A stretch of DNA of 64,000 bases, from the NCBI GenBank assembly GCA_006503475.1, contig RSEH01000018.1:168890-232889 (forward strand), given 5' to 3'. Shown here piece after piece: positions 17,485 through 26,500 of the stretch (position 1 is its first letter; every line of letters begins with the position of its first letter). The position numbers were made by a program, and so were the translations under genes. Source of the stretch: Stentor roeselii. Lineage: Eukaryota; Ciliophora; Heterotrichea; Heterotrichida; Stentoridae. The notes below the pieces were generated by a model, which was not told the origin of the DNA, made no database searches, and saw only the letters and a list, made by a program, of their open reading frames with translations.

Positions 17485-20400
17485 CTAATTAACGTAGTTG
17501 GAAAGCTGGATTAAACTACTGGAAGACATCCGCTGTCGTCTGTAAAATAAAATGTAAGCCTTTCGTGTTATTATCTCGTTTTCCACGTTGCCTTGCAACT
17601 CGTATACATGTTCATCGTCGTAGTAAAGCCACTTCTTCTGCAGGCCATTTTCGACGAGGCAAGAACAAGTGTAATGTCCTCCGAAAACGTTTCCTGAATG
17701 GTTCACTACTGCGAAGAGGTCGTAAAAGTTGTTGTCTTTTGCTTTGCTTTGAGTGTAGTCATAGTTTGTGCTGCTTTCATTGAAAACCACGTTTAAGTCG
17801 AAGTTGTTTAAAGGAAAGTCGATTTTGTTGTTGATTTTTATCGGGTTGTTCCCTTCAAACCTGAACCTTTTCAAGTGGATTATCAGAAGGTCGGGTAATT
17901 TGCAAATGGAAGTCTTTGAAAGACTGTCCTTTGTGTTGCATTTGTTGCAAGTGAATTCAATATTTTCCTCAATGTTGTACTCTTGAAGACATTTATAAAT
18001 ACTGATGTCTTCCATTTCTTGATGTTCTATTATCTTCGGCTTGTACATGATGAACGACTTCCAAAGTATAACAATATAGAAATTCGTGCTAAGACTTGAA
18101 ACCAGGTCAAAAGTGTCAGGAAGTCCACAACCTGAACAGTTTTCTTTCAAACAAATCGCACAGATGTGGTCTTCAGTCCAAACTAAAAACTTTACAAAAT
18201 CGCCAAGTCTACTGATACCTGAATAGTCATAAGTTAAATTTTCTAGAAAGTCTCTCAGATCTTTAAAACTCATCCAAGACCCAAGACTTAAAAAAAGAGG
18301 AAGACCGAAAATTTCTAGTTCTTTATGAATCATTCGCTTGTTGTAGACTTTTGAGTAAATTATTGAACCTGACTTCAAAGTTTCGCTGTGGTAAAAAGCG
18401 AGTAAAGGACTTTTTTTGTCGATTTTTAAATACTCGCCTTGTTTTTCTTGGATTAAAATTTCGAATTCTTTTTTTAATACGTCGCAAATTCTTGCGGTTA
18501 CCCAGTAATTCCCGGTGTTGAAGTCGATTAAATCTCCTGGTTTTAGGCTTTCTCGCCAGTCTGATGTGATTTTTTCTGGTCTTTGGAAATCTTCGAGATT
18601 TTTTAGGATTTCGTAGGCGAATAAATCAGTTTTTAAGTGATTTGAAAGATCTTCTGGCCTTATTTCTTGAAGGACTTTAGAGGTGTAGATAAAGAATTTT
18701 AGATCTTCGGATTTGAATTCTGTTTCTTTTTCGATTTTTTGAAGTAAGGTTGATGAACCTGCGTTTTGGGTTAGATTGAATTTGATTTTTATGCAGCTTC
18801 CTAGGGACCTGTCGAAGAAGTTGATGCAAACACTAACTTCAGGAGAAGCAATCGGAATAGGCAGACTCAAATCCATAAACATCTCAAAAATAACAACCTG
18901 ACTATTACACTGTTTGCAAGCAATCCGATTCCTACTCTGTCCTCCACAAAGATCACTAATAACCGATCCAATATTCCCCTGTATCTTCTGCCAATGTTCC
19001 TGACTAGTCTGCCTTTCCAGTTCAATAGCAGGATCATTTAAAGTAATAGTTTTGCTAGTTTTAACACCTTCCTGCCTATTCAAGTCCTCATGCAAGGAGT
19101 CCAAAAGCATTCTAAGAAATTCATGAGCATCTTGTTGTTCATTCCCTTGAAAAAGTGTAAAAATCTGAGAAAAAGTCTCATAAAACTCATAAGGCCTGAC
19201 CCGAGAATAAGAAACAGAAGAAAGATTTCTCAATAAATTTCCAAAAACTCTACAAATTTCTCCCTGTGAACTTTCAGGGTTTTTTTTATTGACAAGTCTC
19301 GCATAACTATTAAGTGCGAAGAACTTAGAAAGCAAAGGAGTATTGTTTAAACATTGTAAAATCGAGTTCATATAACAAGTATTCCCTAAATTCACTAAAC
19401 CAGTCGCATTTGTTGTTCGACTTGAAGTGATTAAATTGCGGCTTGGCTTTCGAATGCGAAAAGAATCAGTTTTTTGGATTTTTACTGTTTTACTTCTCCA
19501 GCCTGCGCCGATGATGTACTCGTCTTCGGTGATTTCTTTGATGAAGCCGGAAAGCCACTGGCCGTCTTCTTCATATTCGATGTTTTGGCCGAGGTTGAAC
19601 TGGAACTCTTGGTTGACTTCGATGAACTCTTTTAATAATGGAGTGCCTTCGTCTTGACCTGTCTCTTGAAAGACGCATTTGACGACTTTTGATTGGCTGA
19701 AATAATTGCTGAGGATTTTTTCACTTTTTAATAGTTGAAGACCTTTTTCAGATACCCAGTAGAGACGACCTGTTTGGGACTCTGAAATCAGTTGGAGAAC
19801 GTTTGACACGTATCTGGTCCTTGAAACGACTAAGGTTCGCAAGTCGTGTGAGGATACGTGAACGTGTAGAACCACAGGAAACCACTCGAGGTCTAAAGTA
19901 CCTTGCTTTGTTCGGATCACTGTTCTGGGGAACTCAGGACCCCCTCCATACCAACTAACAAGTTCTTTCCAGGCTTTACTATGAATAGGAGTGCAGTCTT
20001 CCGGGCATTTACAATCTTCCCTTATATGTTCTGGACAATCTGGATTTTGTATTTCAACATTACTAATTTCCACAGGTCTCGAGCCGGGAAGTATAGACTT
20101 CGATCTCATATTGGTAAGTCCTTGAAAGTTATCTTCAAACCCTGTATCACTTTTATCAAAATTAACATAATTTTTCCAAGTTTCCAGCCAAGGTGTCGAG
20201 ATAAGATACCAGGTATCTCCTTCAACCATCTGTTCTAAAAGAAGCCCATGAATAATATCCTTCTCACTATTAGGTGAAGGAATAACTTCAAAAGGAATCA
20301 AAGCTTTATGAAAGTCAAGATAATCATAACTCCACTTCACAAAATCCTCCAAACTAATCCTTTTTAAAACCTCAATTGACTTCTCAGCTTCAGCACGTGA

Positions 20401-20838
20401 ATAAACAGCATCATTTTGCCTTAAAACCTTTTTCATATACTTTTTGAACTCTGCCAGTTCTTTCGACTCAATAATTCCATTTCCATTCAAGTCAAACACC
20501 CGAAACAAAAATTTACATTTTTCGACCCGATGCCCGACAAGGTACTGCGAAACAGTTACACAAAAATTGCTGAAAGAAATCAAATTTAACTGATCCAAGT
20601 CGAAAATCTTGAAAACCGATGAAAGAATTGAACTTGGAAACTCTGAAAGTTGGGGAAATAGTCTTTGGAATGATCGAAGGTCTAAACCGCTTTTCGAGGA
20701 ATATTTGTTGAAAATGTCTAGAAGCAGCTTTGCTTGGGTCGAGCCGAATCGATCAAGCAAGGTGATTCGAGCTCCCATGTTTGAGATGCTCTTACGTGCT
20801 GAGAATGTTTTTTTGCTTCTTGATGCGCATGATCCCAT
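17485..20838 (-). CDS. USP32-like EF-hand ubiquitin hydrolase
   Basis: A 1117-residue protein. The N-terminus MGSCASRSKK fits N-myristoylation (Gly-2) with a palmitoylatable Cys-4, so membrane attachment is likely. An EF-hand (FDLNGNGIIESKEL) follows near 114-127. A DUSP domain begins near 205 (DTWYLISTPWLETWKNYV). A UCH/USP domain spans about 475-1105: the Cys box GLVNLGNTCYMNSILQCLN has the nucleophile near 484, two zinc-binding Cys pairs are visible (CKQCNS, CNKC), and the His box is HSGNVFGGHYTC near 1060. EF-hand plus DUSP plus USP is the arrangement of USP32, a Golgi/endosomal deubiquitinase. Animal USP32 is longer and ends in a prenylation motif, which is absent here; N-terminal acylation may replace it. 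Confidence 0.87.
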   Translation of the reverse strand: MGSCASRSKKTFSARKSISNMGARITLLDRFGSTQAKLLLDIFNKYSSKSGLDLRSFQRLFPQLSEFPSSILSSVFKIFDLDQLNLISFSNFCVTVSQYLVGHRVEKCKFLFRVFDLNGNGIIESKELAEFKKYMKKVLRQNDAVYSRAEAEKSIEVLKRISLEDFVKWSYDYLDFHKALIPFEVIPSPNSEKDIIHGLLLEQMVEGDTWYLISTPWLETWKNYVNFDKSDTGFEDNFQGLTNMRSKSILPGSRPVEISNVEIQNPDCPEHIREDCKCPEDCTPIHSKAWKELVSWYGGGPEFPRTVIRTKQGTLDLEWFPVVLHVHVSSHDLRTLVVSRTRYVSNVLQLISESQTGRLYWVSEKGLQLLKSEKILSNYFSQSKVVKCVFQETGQDEGTPLLKEFIEVNQEFQFNLGQNIEYEEDGQWLSGFIKEITEDEYIIGAGWRSKTVKIQKTDSFRIRKPSRNLITSSRTTNATGLVNLGNTCYMNSILQCLNNTPLLSKFFALNSYARLVNKKNPESSQGEICRVFGNLLRNLSSVSYSRVRPYEFYETFSQIFTLFQGNEQQDAHEFLRMLLDSLHEDLNRQEGVKTSKTITLNDPAIELERQTSQEHWQKIQGNIGSVISDLCGGQSRNRIACKQCNSQVVIFEMFMDLSLPIPIASPEVSVCINFFDRSLGSCIKIKFNLTQNAGSSTLLQKIEKETEFKSEDLKFFIYTSKVLQEIRPEDLSNHLKTDLFAYEILKNLEDFQRPEKITSDWRESLKPGDLIDFNTGNYWVTARICDVLKKEFEILIQEKQGEYLKIDKKSPLLAFYHSETLKSGSIIYSKVYNKRMIHKELEIFGLPLFLSLGSWMSFKDLRDFLENLTYDYSGISRLGDFVKFLVWTEDHICAICLKENCSGCGLPDTFDLVSSLSTNFYIVILWKSFIMYKPKIIEHQEMEDISIYKCLQEYNIEENIEFTCNKCNTKDSLSKTSICKLPDLLIIHLKRFRFEGNNPIKINNKIDFPLNNFDLNVVFNESSTNYDYTQSKAKDNNFYDLFAVVNHSGNVFGGHYTCSCLVENGLQKKWLYYDDEHVYELQGNVENEIITRKAYILFYRRQRMSSSSLIQLSNYVN

Positions 20839-20895
20839 TATGGGAAAGTTTAATGAAGGATTGATTAATCTTTATTTAAATTTAGATTTTAGTGG

Positions 20896-21453
20896 TTATG
20901 AGCTTTTTATCTGTCTTAGTGTCAGTTCGTTCAAGTATTCTTTTAGATGATTTGATGATAGGGTATGGGAAATGTCTTGGGTTAATAAAGGGTCTGAAGG
21001 GTTTAAACGGATCGACTGAAAAATTGCCAGGGAATAGATGAAGAAACTTTTGAGATCTGGAGGATTCAGAGAGTTTGAGATTATTTCTGATATTTTTGAT
21101 AAGGATTCTAGAGTATTTTTGGTGTTTTGAGATGGAAGTAAAAGATCTGATTCGAATTCAGATAGGAAGAGAAGTAAGAGTAATAAGATTACTGTGTTGT
21201 TGTTTTGAAAGAAATGTAACATTTCAGAAGAATCTCGAAAACCTGTTAGTTTCCAGTCGTTTTGGGTGGTGATGTCTTGCTTTAGCATGAGTCTTAATAC
21301 ATAATTCATCATTTTTCGATGAAGATCAAGATTACGATCGAATATTATAGTTTTCATATCGTTCAGGCTTTTTGGATTGAGCTGCTTTAGAGCATCTTTG
21401 AATTTGATTGAGTAACTTTCAATACTTGTGTATAAGATTTCAGCTGTAGACAT
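20896..21453 (-). CDS. small helical protein, unknown
   Basis: A 185-residue, mostly helical protein starting MSTAEILYTSIESYSIKFKD. There is one strongly hydrophobic stretch near 87-101 (NTVILLLLLLFLSEFE) that could be a buried helix or a single membrane segment. It ends 57 bp before the start of the USP32-like gene on the same strand. No motif or family is recognised. Confidence 0.65.
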   Translation of the reverse strand: MSTAEILYTSIESYSIKFKDALKQLNPKSLNDMKTIIFDRNLDLHRKMMNYVLRLMLKQDITTQNDWKLTGFRDSSEMLHFFQNNNTVILLLLLLFLSEFESDLLLPSQNTKNTLESLSKISEIISNSLNPPDLKSFFIYSLAIFQSIRLNPSDPLLTQDISHTLSSNHLKEYLNELTLRQIKSS

Positions 21454-22121
21454 TTATATATCAGAGTGATTTCTTTACAATATTTGAGATAGAAGAAATT
21501 GAGGATAGTTTAAAAGAAGAAGAATTTTTTTTCTCATTTTAGATTAATGATATTGTCAAATACAATTTCATTTTATCTTTAAAGTGAAGTAGAATTTAAA
21601 TCTTTCGTTTAATTACTGATAAGATTTTCAGCCATTATTTTAATATCAACTAAGTGATTATATAAATAAACTATTTCTATGTGTCTATTAATACCTGGAC
21701 AAAAATAACCAATAATAAAAAAATATCTTAGAAATATTCAACACAATAAAAAATACCATTTCATCATTAACCAATTTAACCTCATAAACCAAAACAACTC
21801 ATAAAAACTTCAACAAATCCTAAATCTCCCAAACAAAAATTCTGCCAATTACCTGATTCACAATCAATCAAAATCATTCAAAAATTTCAATCCAGCCATC
21901 TTCAAACCCCCCAAACCCCCCAAGCCCTGAACCAAATCCACCCCTTAACGCTAAAATCCCCATCTCTACTAAACCCCTGACTAATCCCAAATCCACCTGA
22001 TTCCAAAACCCAAAAAATATTCCAAATTCATTCTAATTTCACCTCTAACTAAATATGGGAAACTCTTACCAATCCTCCACCCAACCCAGGCCTTTCTCAT
22101 GGAAAATCCTCCCATTTTTCA
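21454..22121. other. intergenic, C-rich telomere-like patch
   Basis: About 670 bp between divergent genes. The plus strand becomes strongly A/C-rich from 21,700 and holds CCCCCCAAACCCCCC at 21907-21921, then AAGCCC. A 37-codon ORF from an ATG at 22055 (MGNSYQSSTQPR) ends at TGA with no usable splice, so it is not called. No other gene was seen. Confidence 0.5.
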
Positions 22122-22385
22122 ATGGCTCATATAATTTCAATGAAACCCAAAGTCTCGAAAGCGGGTGAGTCGAAAAAGCGAATGATAATCAAGAAAGCAA
22201 TCTCAAGGTTTATCTCAAACACCCAGAAAATCGTTCAAAAAGTGAAACCTGGTGCAGAGATCTTACTGAATGAAGCCAAACCACTGCGAAAAAAGCGGCT
22301 GATCAAGCTTCGAGAAAAGATTGAAGGACCAGAACGAGTCAGTTCGAGACTGATTCGAATCCCTGACTTTCATGGTAGGTCATAG
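22122..22385 (+). CDS. Lys/Arg-rich ORF, first half of a split locus
   Basis: An 87-codon ORF starting MAHIISMKPKVSKAG, strongly basic throughout (KKRMIIKKAISRF, KPLRKKRLIKLREKI). It overlaps the next ORF by 14 bp in another frame. A possible 15-nt intron (GTAGGTCATAGACAG at 22375-22389) keeps this frame but meets a TGA five codons later, so splicing does not join the two. They are either two small genes or one gene with a single-base frameshift (real or assembly error). Confidence 0.45.
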   Translation: MAHIISMKPKVSKAGESKKRMIIKKAISRFISNTQKIVQKVKPGAEILLNEAKPLRKKRLIKLREKIEGPERVSSRLIRIPDFHGRS

Positions 22386-22728
22386 ACAGCTAGAAGTTAC
22401 TTTAAATGACATTTCTTGCTCACAGTCTGAAGGCGACTTGACTGGATCTGAAGACTTTCATGAAATTCATGCGCTTATGGAACAAAATGAATACTTTGTC
22501 CGCGCCAGGCCGGAAATAAGAAAAGTCAAGGCTAGTGGACGCTCGACTGAGAAAATTCATGTGAATGGAGAGACTTTCATGAATTTTAATTGTTCTTTGG
22601 GGAAACTGGAAAAACTTGTATCGAAAAATGTGTTTTGTGATTACCTTTATGAAGGAATTCACTACTTGCCTTGGCCGGTTTCGCAGCCTTGTGATAACTT
22701 GACAGTGAATTTTAATAGGTATTACTAG
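22372..22728 (+). CDS. acidic ORF, second half of a split locus
   Basis: A 118-codon ORF whose ATG lies inside the end of the preceding ORF. The product has coding-like composition (ISCSQSEGDLTGSEDFHEIH, YLYEGIHYLPWPVSQPCDN) and no recognised domain. An upstream TGA in this frame at 22351 limits any extension. See the preceding entry for the frameshift question. Confidence 0.5.
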   Translation: MVGHRQLEVTLNDISCSQSEGDLTGSEDFHEIHALMEQNEYFVRARPEIRKVKASGRSTEKIHVNGETFMNFNCSLGKLEKLVSKNVFCDYLYEGIHYLPWPVSQPCDNLTVNFNRYY

Positions 22729-23009
22729 TTTAGATTAGTGGAGGTTTTAAAGGTTTTTTAAGCATGGAGAAACGGGTTTTTGAAGGGTTTTTTGAGGATT
22801 TTTGGTTTTTTATGATTTTGGAGACTTTGGATTTGGTTTTAATGTTTTTTTAGGTATTTATTTGAAAAGTTTTAATTTTCAGAGAAGGTGTTAAATGTTT
22901 TAGGAAAAAACTTGATTAGCTGTAAAACCTTGATTTTTCAGCTCTTTCTTATTTTCTGAAAATAAAAACAATTAACATCAGTCATCATGAATGGGTTATA
23001 AATAATTTT

Positions 23010-23369
23010 ATGAACATAACAAGATTCAAAAAAAGAGCTAAGACCTGCTCGATATGTTTTCACGAAGTTGAATTTCAAGGGAAATTAAATTCTTGTGATC
23101 ATACATTTTGCTTTCAATGTATCAAACACTGGGCAACAGTAATGATTAAATAGATAGAAAATACCTGCCCTCTCTGTAAAATCAGATTCAAAAAAATCAC
23201 AAAAGTCCCACACAGAGTTGTTTACGGAGGAAATGATACTGAAGAAATCCTGGTGGTAAATAGAAAAAACCAAGGTCATATCATAGATTTTGATAATTTT
23301 CAATTATTTATTGGAAATGCAGAAAGGTTGATAGAAATTGAATATCAAAGACTTGTTGATGTGTTGTAA
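23010..23369 (+). CDS. small RING-finger protein (two exons)
   Basis: This gene is seen only when a 15-nt intron is allowed. Exon 1 is 23010-23138 and exon 2 is 23154-23369, giving 114 residues. The spliced protein has a textbook C3HC4 RING: C13-x2-C16, C29-x-H31, C34-x2-C37, C48-x2-C51 (KTCSICFHEVE, SCDHTFCFQCIKHW, TCPLCKIRFKKIT). The FC..CI..W and CPLCK.RF.KI style resembles the RINGs of TOPORS/PHRF1-like E3 ligases. The short C-terminus (HIIDFDNFQLFIGNAERL) is unassigned. A stand-alone RING of this size probably acts as a small E3 or cofactor. Flanks of about 280 and 200 bp contain no other gene. Confidence 0.82.
23139..23153 (+). other. 15-nt intron
   Basis: GTAATGATTAAATAG. Phase 0 with in-frame TAG. 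It lies between the third and fourth Cys pairs of the RING, after codon 43. Confidence 0.92.
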
Positions 23370-23575
23370 TTGTTATTCAGACACTCTTTTGACTTGGATA
23401 TCAATGCCTTGCAACTTGAAATTTAGATCTTTAATTAATTAGAAAATTATTCAATGGTAAACCAATCATTTGTCAACAATTTAAAACCACAGACACTAAA
23501 AATCCAAAGATACTTCCCAAGAAAACTTTCTCTAAATCAACAACCTCCATAAACAATTAAGCCTCAATTAATAAA

Positions 23576-26500
23576 CTACCCCAAATATCCATTCCAAAAT
23601 AAATCAGGAATCAAAAATCCGTTCTCCCCCTGTTCAATCCCAAGATGTCTCTGAGACATTAAAATATCAAAAATGACCATCAAATCAAACAACTTTTCAT
23701 TAAAAATCACAAATTTTTTCTTCTCAGTGCGAATCCCTAAAAAATAAACCCTTTCAAAAACATGCAATTCAAGACTTTTCACTTTAACAACCTTGACCCT
23801 TTCCATCACTTCCCCATCAACCAAGTAAACCAGGAAGTTCGTGGTGACCATGACAACATAAACCTTTCCTCCAAATACAAAACTACTATGAAAAACCAGT
23901 GATTCTCTTTTCAACCCACAAGATTTGCTGATATTTCTCATAAGTTGCTGAACTTGCGAGACCTCTTTAGAATAACAAGTAAGAACCTTGTTAACACCCA
24001 GGTACCTGGCGAATCTCGACCTTCCAAAATTCTTGATTTTTCCCTTTGCAATAAGCTCTGAAGTCGATGCGACTGTAGTACTGACCACATTTGACAACTT
24101 TAAAGCCACCTTTACTGGAGTCATCACCAGTCCAAAAGTCCCTGTCATGAACCCTTGAAAAAATCCTTTTATTTTCCGGTTTTTCGCTCCTTTGTAAGGC
24201 TTTACTGCGAAGTTACTTACGCCGATTGCCAGGTCTTTTGCGCAGTCTTTCAATCCGAAGACCATATTTTTTCCGATATCATTCGTTGAGATTTCTCTTT
24301 GCTCGACTTTTTCGTCTGTTGCGGATTTGAGGACGTTGTATAAAGACCCGGAAAACTTTGAAATACTTCCGAAAGTCCCTCCGACGACGCCGGAAAGTAA
24401 AGATTTGACGCCTTTTCCGATTCCTTTTATAAATCCGCCTCGATTTCTTGATTTTAAACCTTTTATTGGAGATGCGAAAAAATCGTAAAGGCCGCGACCG
24501 ATGCTTCCGATTAATAACATCGGGTTACCGATTATGTCGATTGAACCGAAGATTTTGTAGAATTGGGAAATTCCTTTGGATTTGTAGGAACTGAGAAGAA
24601 GGGAAATGAAACTTGGAAATGACATAAAGGTGTTTGAGAGCAAAAAGATGTTGAATGAAACTGGAGACTCGTTTACATTTACTAGTGCACCTCCGAGACT
24701 TTTAATCAGGTTTACTATGAAGAGATCGTTGTTGTATTTTTGCGTTGACTTTTTCTCTGATGAGGCAATTTTAAAAGTAATAAAAAATGAAAGATCAGCT
24801 ATTGAAACATATTTGAAATAAGACTTGCTCTGAAACGTATTATGATCAAATCGAAACGAAGGTATTGCAGTTGAATACACCGGAGTTCCCAGATCAGTTT
24901 GAGAATCATCTGAATAAAAGCAGTTAAAAAAATCCTTGAACTTCAAAATAATATAAATAGTTTCATCATTCACTTTCAGATGAAATTTATTCAGAAAAAT
25001 CGATAAATAATTATAAGTATCAGCCGAAGCCACCACTTTTCCCCTTTTAAGACTTTTTTTCGATTCCATATCCATAACAAAAGTGAAAAAATAATAGCAA
25101 TCCTCAGAGTTTTCTCCCATTTCAGCTCTAGACAAATCGAAATCATGACGAACAGGATAAAAAACAACAGGAAACAATTTAGTCTTATTTCCCATATAAT
25201 CAATTTGAAAATGTTCAAGTTTAAAATTAACAGAAGTTTTTTCCTTGATCAAACTAGCAGCGTCAACTCTTTCTTTACGAATTTGAAATAAAAATTCTTT
25301 GAAGTTAATAAAAAACATTTCATTATTTCCTTTATCAAATACCGAGATCCCGATTTCTTTCAAGTAAAACTGAATCTCATTTTTCGTCTTCTGATCTTTT
25401 GACAGTTTGAATAATGAAAAGCCTTGATTTGAACTAGAATGTTTTTTAAGACTTTTTAAAGTATCAGATCTGGTGAATTTCTTAGCAGTTGCATATTTTG
25501 AATACTTGATATCACTGACAGGTATCTCCGGGATTTCTTCTTCTTTTTCATCTTGAATGACTATTTCTCGAGAAGCATTTACGATTCTATTGATGATTTT
25601 GAATTTTTTAAATAAAATCTTTGGCTTCTTGGTGTAGTCTTCGATGTTAACTGAAACATTTTTCTTCCCATAAGAAAAAACTAAAACTTGCTTCTTATCC
25701 AAATCGTCCCATGCCCAGTAAAGTACTTTATTCGAAGGAAGCTCGTATTGAGTTTTAGTCCCTTTTTGCTTGACTGAAAAATTTTCCTCAGTCTTGTTGT
25801 TTATCGTGCATTCTGGCACTTTCGGCTCCATCAGGACAATATGAATCGTGGCCTCATCAAGCGAGTGAATATAAACTCGAACAAATCTACTTAAGTCGCT
25901 TTTTGAAGGAATAAACCAACCTTTCAAGAAAATGTTAAGTTTTTCTTCAGCTTCTGTAGGATTACTCAGGACTTTCACTTGAAAATCGTTGACTGATTCG
26001 ATTTTAAAAGCTGCAGACCAGGAATTATCATGATTTTCAATCTGAGCATCAGAAATACTGATTTTTTTTGACTTGCTGTAGTCTTCGAAGTGGAATTGAA
26101 GAGGGTCTCCTCGGGGATGAAGGGTTTCAAGTGATTTAAATCCCATTTGCTTGATGTTTATTGGAATGTTTAAAGAGTTCCAGATAAGAAAGCGAGGAAC
26201 TATTGAAACAACTTTCGTGATTAAATGACCTGGGGCCCTTGAAACGTTGACTCCGAAGAGTAAGTGCTTTGGAATGGAACTCTGAGAAATTTTCACCTGT
26301 TTTGAAGTCCCAATTGTGTGAATGTTGAAGGAACTGCTTGATTTTGAGGTGGAATTTCCAAGTTTCAGCTTTTGAGACTTGTTTTTTCCTGAATAGAAAC
26401 GGTTTTGATTACGAGGGAGGACTAGACCTGACATATCAAGGTCGAATTGACTTTTATTCACGATGATGTACTCGGAGTACACGAGGATTACCCAAGATTT

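Noticed and set aside
22055-22168. 37-codon ORF MGNSYQSS with a possible myristoylation site
   Set aside because: It ends at TGA, no GT...AG gap of 15-16 nt links it to the next ORF, and later sequence in the frame has many stops.
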